Shown here piece by piece: positions 7,020-15,145 of a DNA stretch of 50,153 nt (positions are counted from its first letter, which is position 1; the number at the start of each line of letters is the position of its first letter). Origin of the DNA: CAZHAC01 sp964383855 (lineage in GTDB: Bacteria; Chloroflexota; Dormibacteria; Dormibacterales; Dormibacteraceae); contig CAYLIP010000013.1 of the NCBI GenBank assembly GCA_964383855.1, forward strand, positions 1 through 50,153, read 5' to 3'. A program made the position numbers and the translations under genes. The notes beneath the pieces were generated by a model, which was not told the origin of the DNA, made no database searches, and saw only the letters and a program-made list of their open reading frames with translations.

Positions 7020-10000
7020 CAGCTGCCGATTGTCGCAGTCTCCCGCTCGACCCCGTAGAGCTCGGCCATCGCCTCCAGGAGCTGGAGGAGGTCCTGCCGC
7101 CAGCCGTCGCCCTGCCTGCGCATCCGGAGCTTGTTGGGCGCGACCGCAAGCCGGCCCGGGAAGCGAGCGGTCAGCGCGGAGACGTCGATGAAGCGGCTGG
7201 GATCGACGCGGATCACGATGTCATGGCCCTCCGTGGCGACCGCTCGCAGTCCCATCCGCTGGCCGCGGATCTTGACCTGGAGGGAGTAGGCGAGGTTGCC
7301 CAGCTGCTCCGGCGGCGGTCCGTAGCGATCGCGCAGCGAGCCGAAGACCGAGGCCAGGCCGGCCTCGTCGGCGGCATCCGCAAGCTGCCGGTAGGCACCC
7401 AGACGCAGCCTCTCGTCGCGGATGTAGGAGCGGGGGATGAAGTGGTCCAGGGGCAGGTCGAGGAGCATCTCCTCAGAGCCGAGCACGTCGGCGACCGCTG
7501 ACTCCTCGGCTCCGCCGCGCAGCTTGGAGACCGCCTGCTGGAGCATCTGGAGGTACATCTCGAAGCCGACCGCCGCGATCGCGCCGTGCTGCTCGGTGCC
7601 GAGCAGGTTCCCGGCGCCGCGGATCTCGAGATCGCGAAGCGCGATCTTGAAGCCGAGCCCCAGCTCGTGCAGGCCCTGGATCACGTCGAGCCGCTTGTCG
7701 GCGGCCTCGGTCAGCGAGCGGCGGGGATCGAACAGGAAGTAGGCATAGGCCCGCTTGCCGGCCCGCCCCACCCGCCCGCGCAGCTGGTACAGCTGCGAGA
7801 GCCCGAACATGTCCGCCCGCTCGACCACGAGTGTGTTCGCGTTCGGGATGTCGAGGCCCGACTCGATGATGGTGGTGCAGACCAGGATGTCGTAGCGGCC
7901 GCCGGCGAAGTCGACCATGACCTGGGCCAGCTCCTCTTCCGCCATCTGGCCGTGGCCGACCGCGACCCGCGCCGAGGGCAGGAGCCGGCGGACCCGGTCG
8001 GCCGCGCGCTGGATCGTCCGCACCCGGTTGTGCACGTAGTAGGCCTGGCCGCCGCGGTCCAGCTCCCGGCGCAGCACCTCGGTGACCAGCGCGTCCTCGT
8101 CCGAGGTGACGTAGGTCTTGATCGGCTGCCGGTCCTCGGGCGGCGTCTGGATGACGCTCATGTCGCGGATCCCGGTCACGGCCATGTGCAGGGTCCGCGG
8201 GATCGGGGTCGCCGAGAGCGAAAGCACGTCGAGGTCGGTGCGCATCCGCTTGAGGCGCTCCTTCTGCATGACGCCGAAGCGCTGCTCCTCGTCGACGATC
8301 AGGAGCCCCAGCCGCTTGAACCGCACGTCCGACGAGAGCAGGCGGTGGGTGCCGATGACGATGTCCACGGCGCCCGCCTTGAGCCCGGCCAGGGTGCGCT
8401 TCTGCTCATCCTCGGAGCGGAACCGGGACAGCACCTCGACGGTGACCGGGAAGCCCGCCAGCCGCGAGGAGAAGACCTGGAAGTGCTGCTGGGCGAGCAC
8501 CGTGGTCGGGGCCAGGAAGGCGACCTGGCGCCCGCTCATCACCGCCTTGAAGGCGGCCCGCAGAGCCAGCTCGGTCTTGCCGAAGCCGACGTCGCCGCAG
8601 AGGAGCCGGTCCATCGGGCGATCGGACTCCATGTCCGCCTTGATCTCGGCCAGGCCGGCCAGCTGGTCGGGCGTCTCCTCGTACGGGAAGGACGCCTCCA
8701 GCTCCTCCTGCCATTGCGTGTCCGGCGAGAAGGCGAAACCCGAGCGGGCCTCGCGCTGCGCGTAGATGCGCAGCAGCTCGTCGGCCACATCCTGCACCGA
8801 CTTGCGGGCCCGGGCGCGCGCGCGCTCCCAGTCGCCGCTGCCCAGCCGGTGGAGGACCGGTGAGTCCTCCCCGCCCCCCAGGTACTTCTGGATGCGGTCC
8901 AGGTTCTCGACCGGCACGAAGAGCCGGTCGCCGTCGGCGTACTCCAGCTCGAGGTACTCGCGCGCCACCTCTCCGGCCACGTCGTCCGACTCGATCAGCT
9001 TCATTCCCACGAAGCGCGCAACCCCGTGGTCGACGTGGACCACCAGCTCGCCGGCCTGGAACTCGAGCGCCAGCGGCACATCCGACCGGCGGCCCGAGGC
9101 CACCCGTGCACGCGGCCGCCGGACGCGGCCGAAGAGCTCGGAGTCCGAGTAGACGAAGAGGTCGAGGGCGGGCGCCGCAAAGCCGCTGGCGAGATCGAGG
9201 TCGGCTCGCCAAAGGCCAGGCGCCGGCTCCCAGTCCAGGTCCAAGCCGTCGGCCAGTTCGGTCGAGGCCCCCGCCCCGACCAGCTCGGCGACGCGCTCTC
9301 CCTGCTCAGAGGCGAGCAGCACCGAGGCCGCCCGGCCGCGGTCGCGCAGGGTGGCGGGAGCGTCGCCGCGGCCGACGAGCGGCTCGAGGCCGGTGAATCC
9401 CGGATCCCGGAAGGCCGAGCCGTCGGCAGGCTCCCCCGCCGTCAGCCGCAGGACCGCCGGCCCGGCCGGCTCGAGGCGGTCCACGCCCACCATGGGCGGA
9501 GCGAAACCCACCGGCAGCTCGCCGTCGCCGGATTCGGCGGCGGCCAGCGTGAGCGTCTCTCGCTCCAGCTCCCGCGCCTCGGCAAGCTGCCGGTCGGGCT
9601 CGATGTCGAGCACGGCACAGCTCTCGGGGAGGTGGTCGAGCAGCGAGGGCAGGTCGGGGTCCAGGTAGGCGGCGTAAAGCTCGACGCCCGGGAAGGAGGC
9701 GCCCGACTCCAGGCGCGCCAGGTCGTCCTCCCACTCGGAGCGGACGTCGGGGCGCAGGCCGGTCAGCCCTGATTCCAGCCGCAGCCTGGCCACGGCGGCG
9801 GCGCCGCGCGCCGGGCCGAGCAGCAGCTCACGGCCCGGCCTGACCTCGGCCGATGCCACGGCCATGACCGAGCGCTGGTTGGCCGGGTCGTACAGCCGCA
9901 GAGTCTCGATCTCCTCGCCAAAGAACTCGGCCCGGACCGGTGCGCTGGCGCCCGCCGGGAAGACGTCGAGAATGCCCCCGCGGAGCGAGAACTGCCCGGG

Positions 10001-10492
10001 CGACTCGGCCAGCGGCTCGCGCGAATAGCCGAGCTCGACCAGCCGCTCGGCAGCCAGCACCGGATCGACCGAGGTCCCCGGCGCCAGCTTCAGCGTGGTC
10101 TCGGCCAGTCCGCGCGCGGAGACCGTGGGCCGCATCATCGCCCGGCGTGAGGAGACCACGACCGCGGGCCGGCCCCGGGCCAGCGCGGCCAGCGCCTCCA
10201 GGCGCCGGGCCACCGCCGGATCGAAGGCGGGTGGCCGGTCGAGGAAGGACACCCCGACTTCGGCAAAGAGGAATGACGGCGGGCTCCCGGCCAGCCACGG
10301 CCGCAGGTCGTCGAGCAGCCGCTCGGGCGAGGGCGCGAGCACGAGCAGCGGATGGCCAGTGGTCGCGCACGCGCGCGCGAGAGAGCCTGCGACCAGCGGC
10401 CACGCGGCGCGCGGCGTGCGCGCCAGCGGCGGGCCGGTCCACGCGCCGGAGGACCCCAGCGCCTCGAACACCCTCTCCCAGAGCGCGGTCAT
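7019..10492 (-). CDS. mfd: transcription-repair coupling factor Mfd
   Basis: 1157 aa, standard family length. Domains in order: UvrB-homology region (about 1-400), the CarD-like RNA-polymerase interaction domain (about 480-540, HVDHGVARFVGM), the RecG-like translocase with Walker A GDVGFGKTE (about 630), the DEEQ box (about 730) and TRG/C-terminal UvrA-regulatory region. It displaces stalled RNA polymerase and recruits UvrA to damage. I placed the start at ATG 10492 because it overlaps the pth stop (ATGA) and gives the normal N-terminus; the frame is open further upstream to 10912, antisense-free but inside pth. Confidence 0.97.
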   Translation of the reverse strand: MTALWERVFEALGSSGAWTGPPLARTPRAAWPLVAGSLARACATTGHPLLVLAPSPERLLDDLRPWLAGSPPSFLFAEVGVSFLDRPPAFDPAVARRLEALAALARGRPAVVVSSRRAMMRPTVSARGLAETTLKLAPGTSVDPVLAAERLVELGYSREPLAESPGQFSLRGGILDVFPAGASAPVRAEFFGEEIETLRLYDPANQRSVMAVASAEVRPGRELLLGPARGAAAVARLRLESGLTGLRPDVRSEWEDDLARLESGASFPGVELYAAYLDPDLPSLLDHLPESCAVLDIEPDRQLAEARELERETLTLAAAESGDGELPVGFAPPMVGVDRLEPAGPAVLRLTAGEPADGSAFRDPGFTGLEPLVGRGDAPATLRDRGRAASVLLASEQGERVAELVGAGASTELADGLDLDWEPAPGLWRADLDLASGFAAPALDLFVYSDSELFGRVRRPRARVASGRRSDVPLALEFQAGELVVHVDHGVARFVGMKLIESDDVAGEVAREYLELEYADGDRLFVPVENLDRIQKYLGGGEDSPVLHRLGSGDWERARARARKSVQDVADELLRIYAQREARSGFAFSPDTQWQEELEASFPYEETPDQLAGLAEIKADMESDRPMDRLLCGDVGFGKTELALRAAFKAVMSGRQVAFLAPTTVLAQQHFQVFSSRLAGFPVTVEVLSRFRSEDEQKRTLAGLKAGAVDIVIGTHRLLSSDVRFKRLGLLIVDEEQRFGVMQKERLKRMRTDLDVLSLSATPIPRTLHMAVTGIRDMSVIQTPPEDRQPIKTYVTSDEDALVTEVLRRELDRGGQAYYVHNRVRTIQRAADRVRRLLPSARVAVGHGQMAEEELAQVMVDFAGGRYDILVCTTIIESGLDIPNANTLVVERADMFGLSQLYQLRGRVGRAGKRAYAYFLFDPRRSLTEAADKRLDVIQGLHELGLGFKIALRDLEIRGAGNLLGTEQHGAIAAVGFEMYLQMLQQAVSKLRGGAEESAVADVLGSEEMLLDLPLDHFIPRSYIRDERLRLGAYRQLADAADEAGLASVFGSLRDRYGPPPEQLGNLAYSLQVKIRGQRMGLRAVATEGHDIVIRVDPSRFIDVSALTARFPGRLAVAPNKLRMRRQGDGWRQDLLQLLEAMAELYGVERETATIGS

Positions 10493-11091
10493 GACAGCTC
10501 GCTGCATCCCAGCGCACCCGACCGGTTGTAGGTCTCCTGCGCGCGCGGCAGACCCTGGCGCAGTGCCGCCTCCAGCGCATCGACGGCGCCGCTCACCACC
10601 GCCGGCACCCGCTCCGCCTCGGCCTTGGACCAGCGCCCGAGAACGTGGTGGATGCCACGTGCCGCCGAGGGCGGCTTGCCCACCCCGACCCGAAAGCGCC
10701 AGAAGTCGTGGGTTCCGAGCGAGCCGATGATCGATCGGATGCCGTTGTTGCCGGCCGCCGAGCCGCCGAACTGGATCCGCAGCCGGCAGAGCGGGAGATC
10801 CAGCTCGTCGTGAACCACCCAGACGTGCTCGGGCGCCAGGTCGAGGTCGCGCAGCGCCGCCCGAACGGCTCGCCCCGACTCGTTCATGAAGGTCTGGGGG
10901 AGGACCAGCCACGCGCGCCCTCCCTCAGCCGGCCCGGCCCCCACCAGCGCCGACCAGCGCTTGCGGTCGATGGTCACGCCAAGGCGTGCCGCCAGGGCGC
11001 GCACGACCTCCTCGCCGAGGTTGTGGCGCGTTCCCGCGTATTCCTTGCCGGGGTTTCCGAGACCCACTATCAACACGTCGCCCATGCTCAT
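10489..11091 (-). CDS. pth: peptidyl-tRNA hydrolase
   Basis: 200 aa. Signature GLGNPGKEYAGTRHNLG gives N13 and the catalytic H23; FMNESG supplies N70, and D95 lies in VVHDELDLP. The enzyme recycles peptidyl-tRNAs released by stalled ribosomes. One oddity: the usual G-H-N-G segment reads GNNG (residues 114-117), so the second conserved His, which helps bind the tRNA 3' end in characterised Pth proteins, is Asn here. Start could be M1 or M3. The stop overlaps the mfd start. Confidence 0.95.
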   Translation of the reverse strand: MSMGDVLIVGLGNPGKEYAGTRHNLGEEVVRALAARLGVTIDRKRWSALVGAGPAEGGRAWLVLPQTFMNESGRAVRAALRDLDLAPEHVWVVHDELDLPLCRLRIQFGGSAAGNNGIRSIIGSLGTHDFWRFRVGVGKPPSAARGIHHVLGRWSKAEAERVPAVVSGAVDALEAALRQGLPRAQETYNRSGALGCSELS

Positions 11092-11151
11092 TGCCGATTG
11101 GCGCGCGCAGACCCCGCCGGCGGCGGAAACCCGTGCGCGCAGGTGACCAGT

Positions 11152-11601
11152 TTAGGAGCGCTGCGGGAGGCGTCCCTCGGCCACCGACACGCCCGCGGCC
11201 GCCAGGCCGGCATAGGTCTCGGCCCACATCGCCCGCTCCTCCTCCGGCGAGTCGTGGTCGCGGCCAAGCAGGTGAAGCAGGCCGTGGACGCAGAGCAGCG
11301 CCAGCTCGGACTCCTCCGAGTGTCCGTGCTCCGCTGCCTGGCGAGTCACCGCCGGCCAGGAGATGGCGATGTCGCCCAGGTAGTCCTCGGCCCCCGACGG
11401 GAAGGAGAGAACGTCGGTCGTGGCGTCGATGCCGAGGAAGGAGCGGTTGAGCCGCCGAAGCTCGCGGTCGCCGGTGATCCGGATCGCCAGCTCCGCCTCC
11501 GCGGGCACGCCGAGCTGGTTCGAGGCGGCTCCCACGAGGTCGCGGAGACGGCGCGCCGGGACTGGGCAGCGGACGGCCTTGACCACGGTGATCCCGGGCA
11601 C
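11152..11601 (-). CDS. ybeY: endoribonuclease YbeY
   Basis: 149 aa single-domain metalloprotein. The zinc motif HGLLHLLGRDH gives H106, H110 and H116; DVLSFP at 63-68 is also characteristic. YbeY acts in 16S rRNA 3'-end maturation and ribosome quality control. Start is GTG at 11601, with TAGAAT (11608-11613 on this strand) ending 7 nt upstream, so the mRNA is probably leaderless. A 60-bp gap containing a GC-rich inverted repeat (GCGCGC arms) separates it from pth. Confidence 0.95.
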   Translation of the reverse strand: MPGITVVKAVRCPVPARRLRDLVGAASNQLGVPAEAELAIRITGDRELRRLNRSFLGIDATTDVLSFPSGAEDYLGDIAISWPAVTRQAAEHGHSEESELALLCVHGLLHLLGRDHDSPEEERAMWAETYAGLAAAGVSVAEGRLPQRS

Positions 11602-11607
11602 CGCCAG

Positions 11608-11613
11608 ATTCTA
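11608..11613 (-). promoter_or_regulatory. -10 of leaderless ybeY
   Basis: TAGAAT on the minus strand, followed by CTGGCG (6 nt) and the GTG start codon at 11601. Confidence 0.5.
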
Positions 11614-11636
11614 GGCGGTGGACAAAATTGACAGTA

Positions 11637-11665
11637 TTGCTATCACTAAAGCGGTGTGCTACAGT
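11637..11665 (+). promoter_or_regulatory. promoter candidate for the small membrane protein
   Basis: TTGCTA (11637-11642), a 17-bp spacer and TACAGT (11660-11665) with extended TGC. A perfect TTGACA lies just upstream at 11628-11633 but has no -10 at proper spacing. The region is the AT-richest in the neighbourhood and sits between divergent ybeY and the + strand gene. Confidence 0.45.
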
Positions 11666-11709
11666 TGGGCGCAAGCAGTCCGAAGACGATCCTCAAATCA
11701 GGAGTAAGA

Positions 11710-11946
11710 ATGGCAGTCCAGGTACCAGTGGAGCGAGCGGTGGAGCTGTCCCGACCGCACCTGTACGTCATTGACTTCTCTCGCCCCCAGCCCAATCGCC
11801 GGCTTCCGCGGCATCCCCAGGCGGCAGCCTGGCGCCGGCGGCGGCTGACCCGCCGGCTCCGCCAGGCGGGCGAGGCGGCTTCCTGGACCGCCGGCGTCGC
11901 CGTCCTCGTCCTGATCGTGATCGGAGGCCTGGCCGGGCTCCGCTAG
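11710..11946 (+). CDS. small single-pass membrane protein
   Basis: 78 aa. A good Shine-Dalgarno AGGAG (11700-11704) sits 5 nt before ATG 11710. The N-terminal half is polar and ends with a very basic stretch (WRRRRLTRRLRQ), followed by one membrane helix at the C-terminus (about 56-77, WTAGVAVLVLIVIGGLAGL). The positive-inside rule predicts a cytoplasmic N-terminus, making this a tail-anchored protein. No family recognised. A terminator hairpin follows, so it is probably monocistronic. Confidence 0.7.
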   Translation: MAVQVPVERAVELSRPHLYVIDFSRPQPNRRLPRHPQAAAWRRRRLTRRLRQAGEAASWTAGVAVLVLIVIGGLAGLR

Positions 11947-11974
11947 ATAAACCACCAACCTCCTCGCTGAGCAA

Positions 11975-12018
11975 GGCGCCGTCCCCCGAGCTACCCCCGG
12001 GGCGGCGCTCAGCGCTTT
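11975..12018 (+). terminator. GC-rich hairpin with T-run
   Basis: GCGCCG (11976-11981) pairs with CGGCGC (12003-12008) and an inner CCCC with GGGG; TTTT follows at 12016-12019. Confidence 0.6.
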
Positions 12019-12039
12019 TCAGGGGATACTCTCCCCTGC

Positions 12040-12411
12040 GTGCTTGGCGCCATCGCCTTTCTCCATCAGCGCCTGGGCATCGCCGTCCTCGCCTTCGCGG
12101 TCATCCTCGGCCTGTGGGGTGGCTTCCAGCTCCTGACCAGGCGCGGTCTGAGCGGAGGTTTCCGGTCGAGCTACCTGATCATGGTCGGCCTGACCGGCAT
12201 CCAGGGCCTCGCCGGCATCGGCAGCTTCGTGGCCGGCGGACACCCGCGAGAGCTGCTGCATGTCGTCTACGGCGTCTTTGCCTTCCTCTTCCTCCCCGGC
12301 GTCTACACCTACGCCACCGGCCGCTCGCGCGATACCGAGGCGGCCATACTGACGATCGCCTGCTGGGTCGTCCTGATCGCCTTCGCCCGCGGCTTCACGA
12401 CCGGCAGCTGA
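12040..12411 (+). CDS. small polytopic membrane protein
   Basis: 123 aa with about four membrane helices (residues about 8-27, 44-64, 69-92, 100-118). No signal peptide and no motif I recognise beyond a His/Arg-containing loop (GGHPRELLH). Start is GTG 12040; TACTCT at 12027-12032 ends 7 nt upstream, consistent with a leaderless message, and no Shine-Dalgarno is visible. It precedes the TasA/SipW module but is separated from it by 199 bp. Confidence 0.7.
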   Translation: MLGAIAFLHQRLGIAVLAFAVILGLWGGFQLLTRRGLSGGFRSSYLIMVGLTGIQGLAGIGSFVAGGHPRELLHVVYGVFAFLFLPGVYTYATGRSRDTEAAILTIACWVVLIAFARGFTTGS

Positions 12412-12512
12412 ACGCTCGATCCAGCCGGATTTCGGCCTCGAACCGGGCATTGGCAAACCCAAGCAACGGGCCCCGCAAGTGCTGGGAAGTGCCCTAAAGG
12501 CGTTGTCATCGC

Positions 12513-12537
12513 CCGCGGCTATCCGGATACTCCGCGG
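12513..12537. promoter_or_regulatory. 25-bp dyad upstream of the TasA-like gene
   Basis: CCGCGG-c-TATCCGGATA-ct-CCGCGG: a perfect 10-bp palindrome flanked by two CCGCGG hexamers. It lies in the 199-bp gap (12412-12610) before the TasA-like gene and could be an operator. The rest of the gap holds no gene; 12445-12494 has a weak resemblance to parts of a c-di-GMP riboswitch. Confidence 0.4.
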
Positions 12538-12610
12538 CCAGTAACCGTCCGCGTCAGGCGGGATCGGGTCCGCCCGTCCCGACCGGACCACCAGGAGGCC
12601 ACGGCAGGAA

Positions 12611-13273
12611 ATGGATCGCCCGAAGCGGATCCTCACGGCGCTGCTCGTGCTGGGCGCGCTGGTGACCCTCGGCGTGGGCACCTATGCCACCTTCACCGCT
12701 CAGACCACCAACCCCAACAACACGTACACGACGGGAACCCTGATCCTCTCCGACACGGTCACCACGACCTGCTATTCGGCGGGCGCCTCGGCGACCATCG
12801 CCAACAACAACGTCAATGCGAGCTGCGACAGCGTCAACTTCGCGAGCCTGGGCGCTCCCGGCGTGCCCTCCACCCCGGCCCAGCTCACGCTGACCAACGC
12901 CGGCACCATCGCCGGGACCAACGGGCTTGCCGTCAGCTCGAGCAGCTGCAGCGACACCGCTGCCGGCGCCTACCACGGCGATCCGAGCGGCAACCCACTC
13001 TGCGCCGCGCTCAACGTGCAGATCCAGGATTACACGGACAGCACGTTCTCGACCCCGGTTGCCAGCCACTGCGTCTACCCGGCCAGCAGCTCCGCGGTCT
13101 GCGGCAGCAGCTACGGGGCGCTCGCCGGCCTGAGCGGCGCCAGCGTCAAGGCTCCGATGGCGGCGGGCAGCAGCGCCTATCTCAAGGTCACCTTCAGCCT
13201 CCCTGCGGCCACCGGCAACGCCGTCCAGGGCCTCCAGTCCAGGTTCAACCTCGACTGGGTCCTGACCCAATAG
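12611..13273 (+). CDS. TasA/camelysin-like secreted surface protein
   Basis: 220 aa. The N-terminus is a SipW-type signal peptide (RPKRILTALLVLGALVTLGVGTY) immediately followed by ATFTAQT, as in TasA/CalY and actinobacterial SipW-dependent proteins. The mature part is Ser/Thr/Asn-rich with a beta-sandwich pattern and several Cys (about C57, C71, C109, C127 and others), suggesting disulfides outside the cell. It ends GNAVQGLQSRFNLDWVL. Likely a fibre-forming or surface matrix protein processed by the adjacent signal peptidase; fibre formation is inferred from the family. Confidence 0.75.
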   Translation: MDRPKRILTALLVLGALVTLGVGTYATFTAQTTNPNNTYTTGTLILSDTVTTTCYSAGASATIANNNVNASCDSVNFASLGAPGVPSTPAQLTLTNAGTIAGTNGLAVSSSSCSDTAAGAYHGDPSGNPLCAALNVQIQDYTDSTFSTPVASHCVYPASSSAVCGSSYGALAGLSGASVKAPMAAGSSAYLKVTFSLPAATGNAVQGLQSRFNLDWVLTQ

Positions 13274-13296
13274 CCGGCACGGAAAGCGAAGGGCCG

Positions 13297-13881
13297 ATGA
13301 GCCCCGCGACCGCCGCCGCGGATTCCGCCGGGATGAGCGAACGACAGCCCCTGGTCGCCTGGACGGCCGTGGGCGCGCTCGCCAACTACGTGGTGACGAC
13401 CCTGCTCGTCATCGCCGTGACCGCCCTGCTCGTGGTCAACGTCGGCCCGCTCTTCCTTCCCTACCGGCTTTACACGGTGCTCTCCGGCTCGATGGAGCCG
13501 ACGATCCCGGTCGGTTCGCTGGTGGTCCTGCGCCAGGCCGGGGCGGCCGAGATTCGCACCGGCGACATCATCACCTTCTCGCCGCCCGGCCATGCCGCCC
13601 AGATGGTCACGCACCGCGTGGTCTCGATCACGAGAGACGCCGAGACCGGACAGCCCCAGTTCATCACCAAGGGCGACGCCAACGCCGTCTCTGACGACTG
13701 GCACATCCCGGCCCAGGGAACGGGGCTCCTGTACGTGCTGCACGTGCCCCTGCTGGGTTACGCGTTCGCCATGCTGCAGTCGTCGATCGGCAGGATCTGC
13801 TTCATCCTGGCGCCTGCGATGCTCCTGGCCGCGGTCGTGCTGAACGACTCCTGGAAGGCGCCTCCTCGGAGCGCGAGGTAA
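13297..13881 (+). CDS. SipW-type signal peptidase I
   Basis: 194 aa. A membrane helix at about 29-50 precedes the catalytic box SGSMEPTIP with S65. The general-base position is His (H106 in THRVV), as in ER-type/SipW peptidases, instead of the Lys of LepB. GDAN (126-129) and a C-terminal membrane helix (about 158-182) complete the family layout. It sits 23 bp after the TasA-like gene and 6 bp before the fusion protein, so the three probably form one operon in which this enzyme matures the secreted products. M13 is an alternative start. Confidence 0.9.
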   Translation: MSPATAAADSAGMSERQPLVAWTAVGALANYVVTTLLVIAVTALLVVNVGPLFLPYRLYTVLSGSMEPTIPVGSLVVLRQAGAAEIRTGDIITFSPPGHAAQMVTHRVVSITRDAETGQPQFITKGDANAVSDDWHIPAQGTGLLYVLHVPLLGYAFAMLQSSIGRICFILAPAMLLAAVVLNDSWKAPPRSAR

Positions 13882-13887
13882 CCTCCG

Positions 13888-15144
13888 GTGAGCTCGGCCA
13901 GGGTCGAGGAGCAGACGGCGGGGCGACATCTCGATGGCCGGCGGCTCCCGGGAATCCTGCTCGAGATGGCCGCCATCGCAACCGCGGTCGCTCTCCTCTG
14001 CACCCAGCCCCAACTCCTGGTGGCGCTGTCATCCGATCGCGACGGCCAGCCCCTGCTCCCGGCGTCGACCCTGGCGCCGGGGGCCGCCACGACCGGCGCC
14101 CTCGAGCTCGGCAACCGGGGGTTGCTGCCGCTGCGGTACGACCTGCGGGTGCGAGCGGGCGCGGAGGAGCTGAGCGGTGGAGTCCTCATCCGAGTCCGCC
14201 GCAACGGGGAGGGCGGCTACGTCTACCACGGGCCGCTGACGTCCAATCCCATCCAGATCGGCACGCTGCTCCCCGGCCAGCAGGACCGCTTGGAGGTGAC
14301 GCTGGCGAGCCCGAGCCAGGCGGCGAGCGCGATCCCGGTCGACGACACGTTCGTCTGGACCGCGACCTCGCCAGGCCTGGAATTTTGGTGGTGGATCCCG
14401 GCGCTGGCGGCGGTCCTCCTGCTCAGCGCGGTCGCCGCGCCGCGTCTTGGGACGGCATGGGCCGCGCTGCGCTCCCGCCGGCCGGAGCCGGCCCAGCGCT
14501 ACTGGCGGACTCCGCTCAGCCTCGCGGTTGTGCTGCTGGCCACGCTCGTTCCCCTGAGCCGCGTCTCCCTGGCGTCGGTCAACGCGCAGGTCTCTAACCC
14601 GAAAAACGTATTCGCCGTGGGGGGGCTGGTGCTGAGTGACTCCGTCCCCTCGGGAAGCACCTGCCTCTCGGCCGGCCCGGTGGCCGGCGAGGCCGGCGCC
14701 GGCGGCCCGTGCGACGCCATATTCCAGTTCGAGGAGGGCAGGCCGGGGCAGTCGGGAACGGCGAGGGTGATGCTCCGCAGCCTGGGCACGGTCGTCCCCG
14801 CCCATTTCTCGGTCCTCACCAGCGGCTGCCGGTCGACGGCCGCCGGCGAGGCCTACAACGGCACCGCCGACGCCTGCGACTCCGTCCGGCTGGCCCTCCA
14901 CGATGACACCCGCGACGCCTGCGCCTACCCGGTCGCCAGGCCCGGCCCCTGCCCCGATCCCTCGGCCGGCACGATGCGATCCTTCGCCACCGACCACGGC
15001 CCGGGAAAGCCGCTCGACCTGAGCCCGGACGGGCTGGCCGCCGGGAGGACCTTCTCCCTCACCGTCGCCCTCGACCCGGCCGCCGGCAACGACGTCCAGG
15101 GGCTGGCTCCGGTGATGGACTTCCGCTGGCAGGTCAGCCAGTAG
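13888..15144 (+). CDS. membrane-anchored protein with C-terminal TasA-like domain
   Basis: 418 aa from GTG 13888 (GAGG 9 nt upstream). Membrane segment about 23-45, an extracytoplasmic beta-rich domain (about 50-165), then two more membrane segments (about 167-190 and 208-228). The second half begins RVSLASVNAQVSNPKNVF and ends GNDVQGLAPVMDFRWQVSQ, matching the start and end of the preceding TasA-like protein. This C-terminal domain is therefore a paralogue of it, here fused to membrane helices. Possibly an anchor or minor subunit for the surface structure. The third membrane segment may itself be a SipW-type cleavage signal. Confidence 0.7.
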   Translation: MSSARVEEQTAGRHLDGRRLPGILLEMAAIATAVALLCTQPQLLVALSSDRDGQPLLPASTLAPGAATTGALELGNRGLLPLRYDLRVRAGAEELSGGVLIRVRRNGEGGYVYHGPLTSNPIQIGTLLPGQQDRLEVTLASPSQAASAIPVDDTFVWTATSPGLEFWWWIPALAAVLLLSAVAAPRLGTAWAALRSRRPEPAQRYWRTPLSLAVVLLATLVPLSRVSLASVNAQVSNPKNVFAVGGLVLSDSVPSGSTCLSAGPVAGEAGAGGPCDAIFQFEEGRPGQSGTARVMLRSLGTVVPAHFSVLTSGCRSTAAGEAYNGTADACDSVRLALHDDTRDACAYPVARPGPCPDPSAGTMRSFATDHGPGKPLDLSPDGLAAGRTFSLTVALDPAAGNDVQGLAPVMDFRWQVSQ

Positions 15145-15145
15145 C

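Noticed and set aside
7586..8863. Plus-strand open frame (425 codons)
   Set aside because: Antisense to mfd, which is complete and conserved.
12445..12494. Full c-di-GMP (GEMM) riboswitch
   Set aside because: Only fragments of the consensus are present; the first stem after GGCAAACC cannot form and the GNRA tetraloop/receptor is absent. Kept only as a weak finding.
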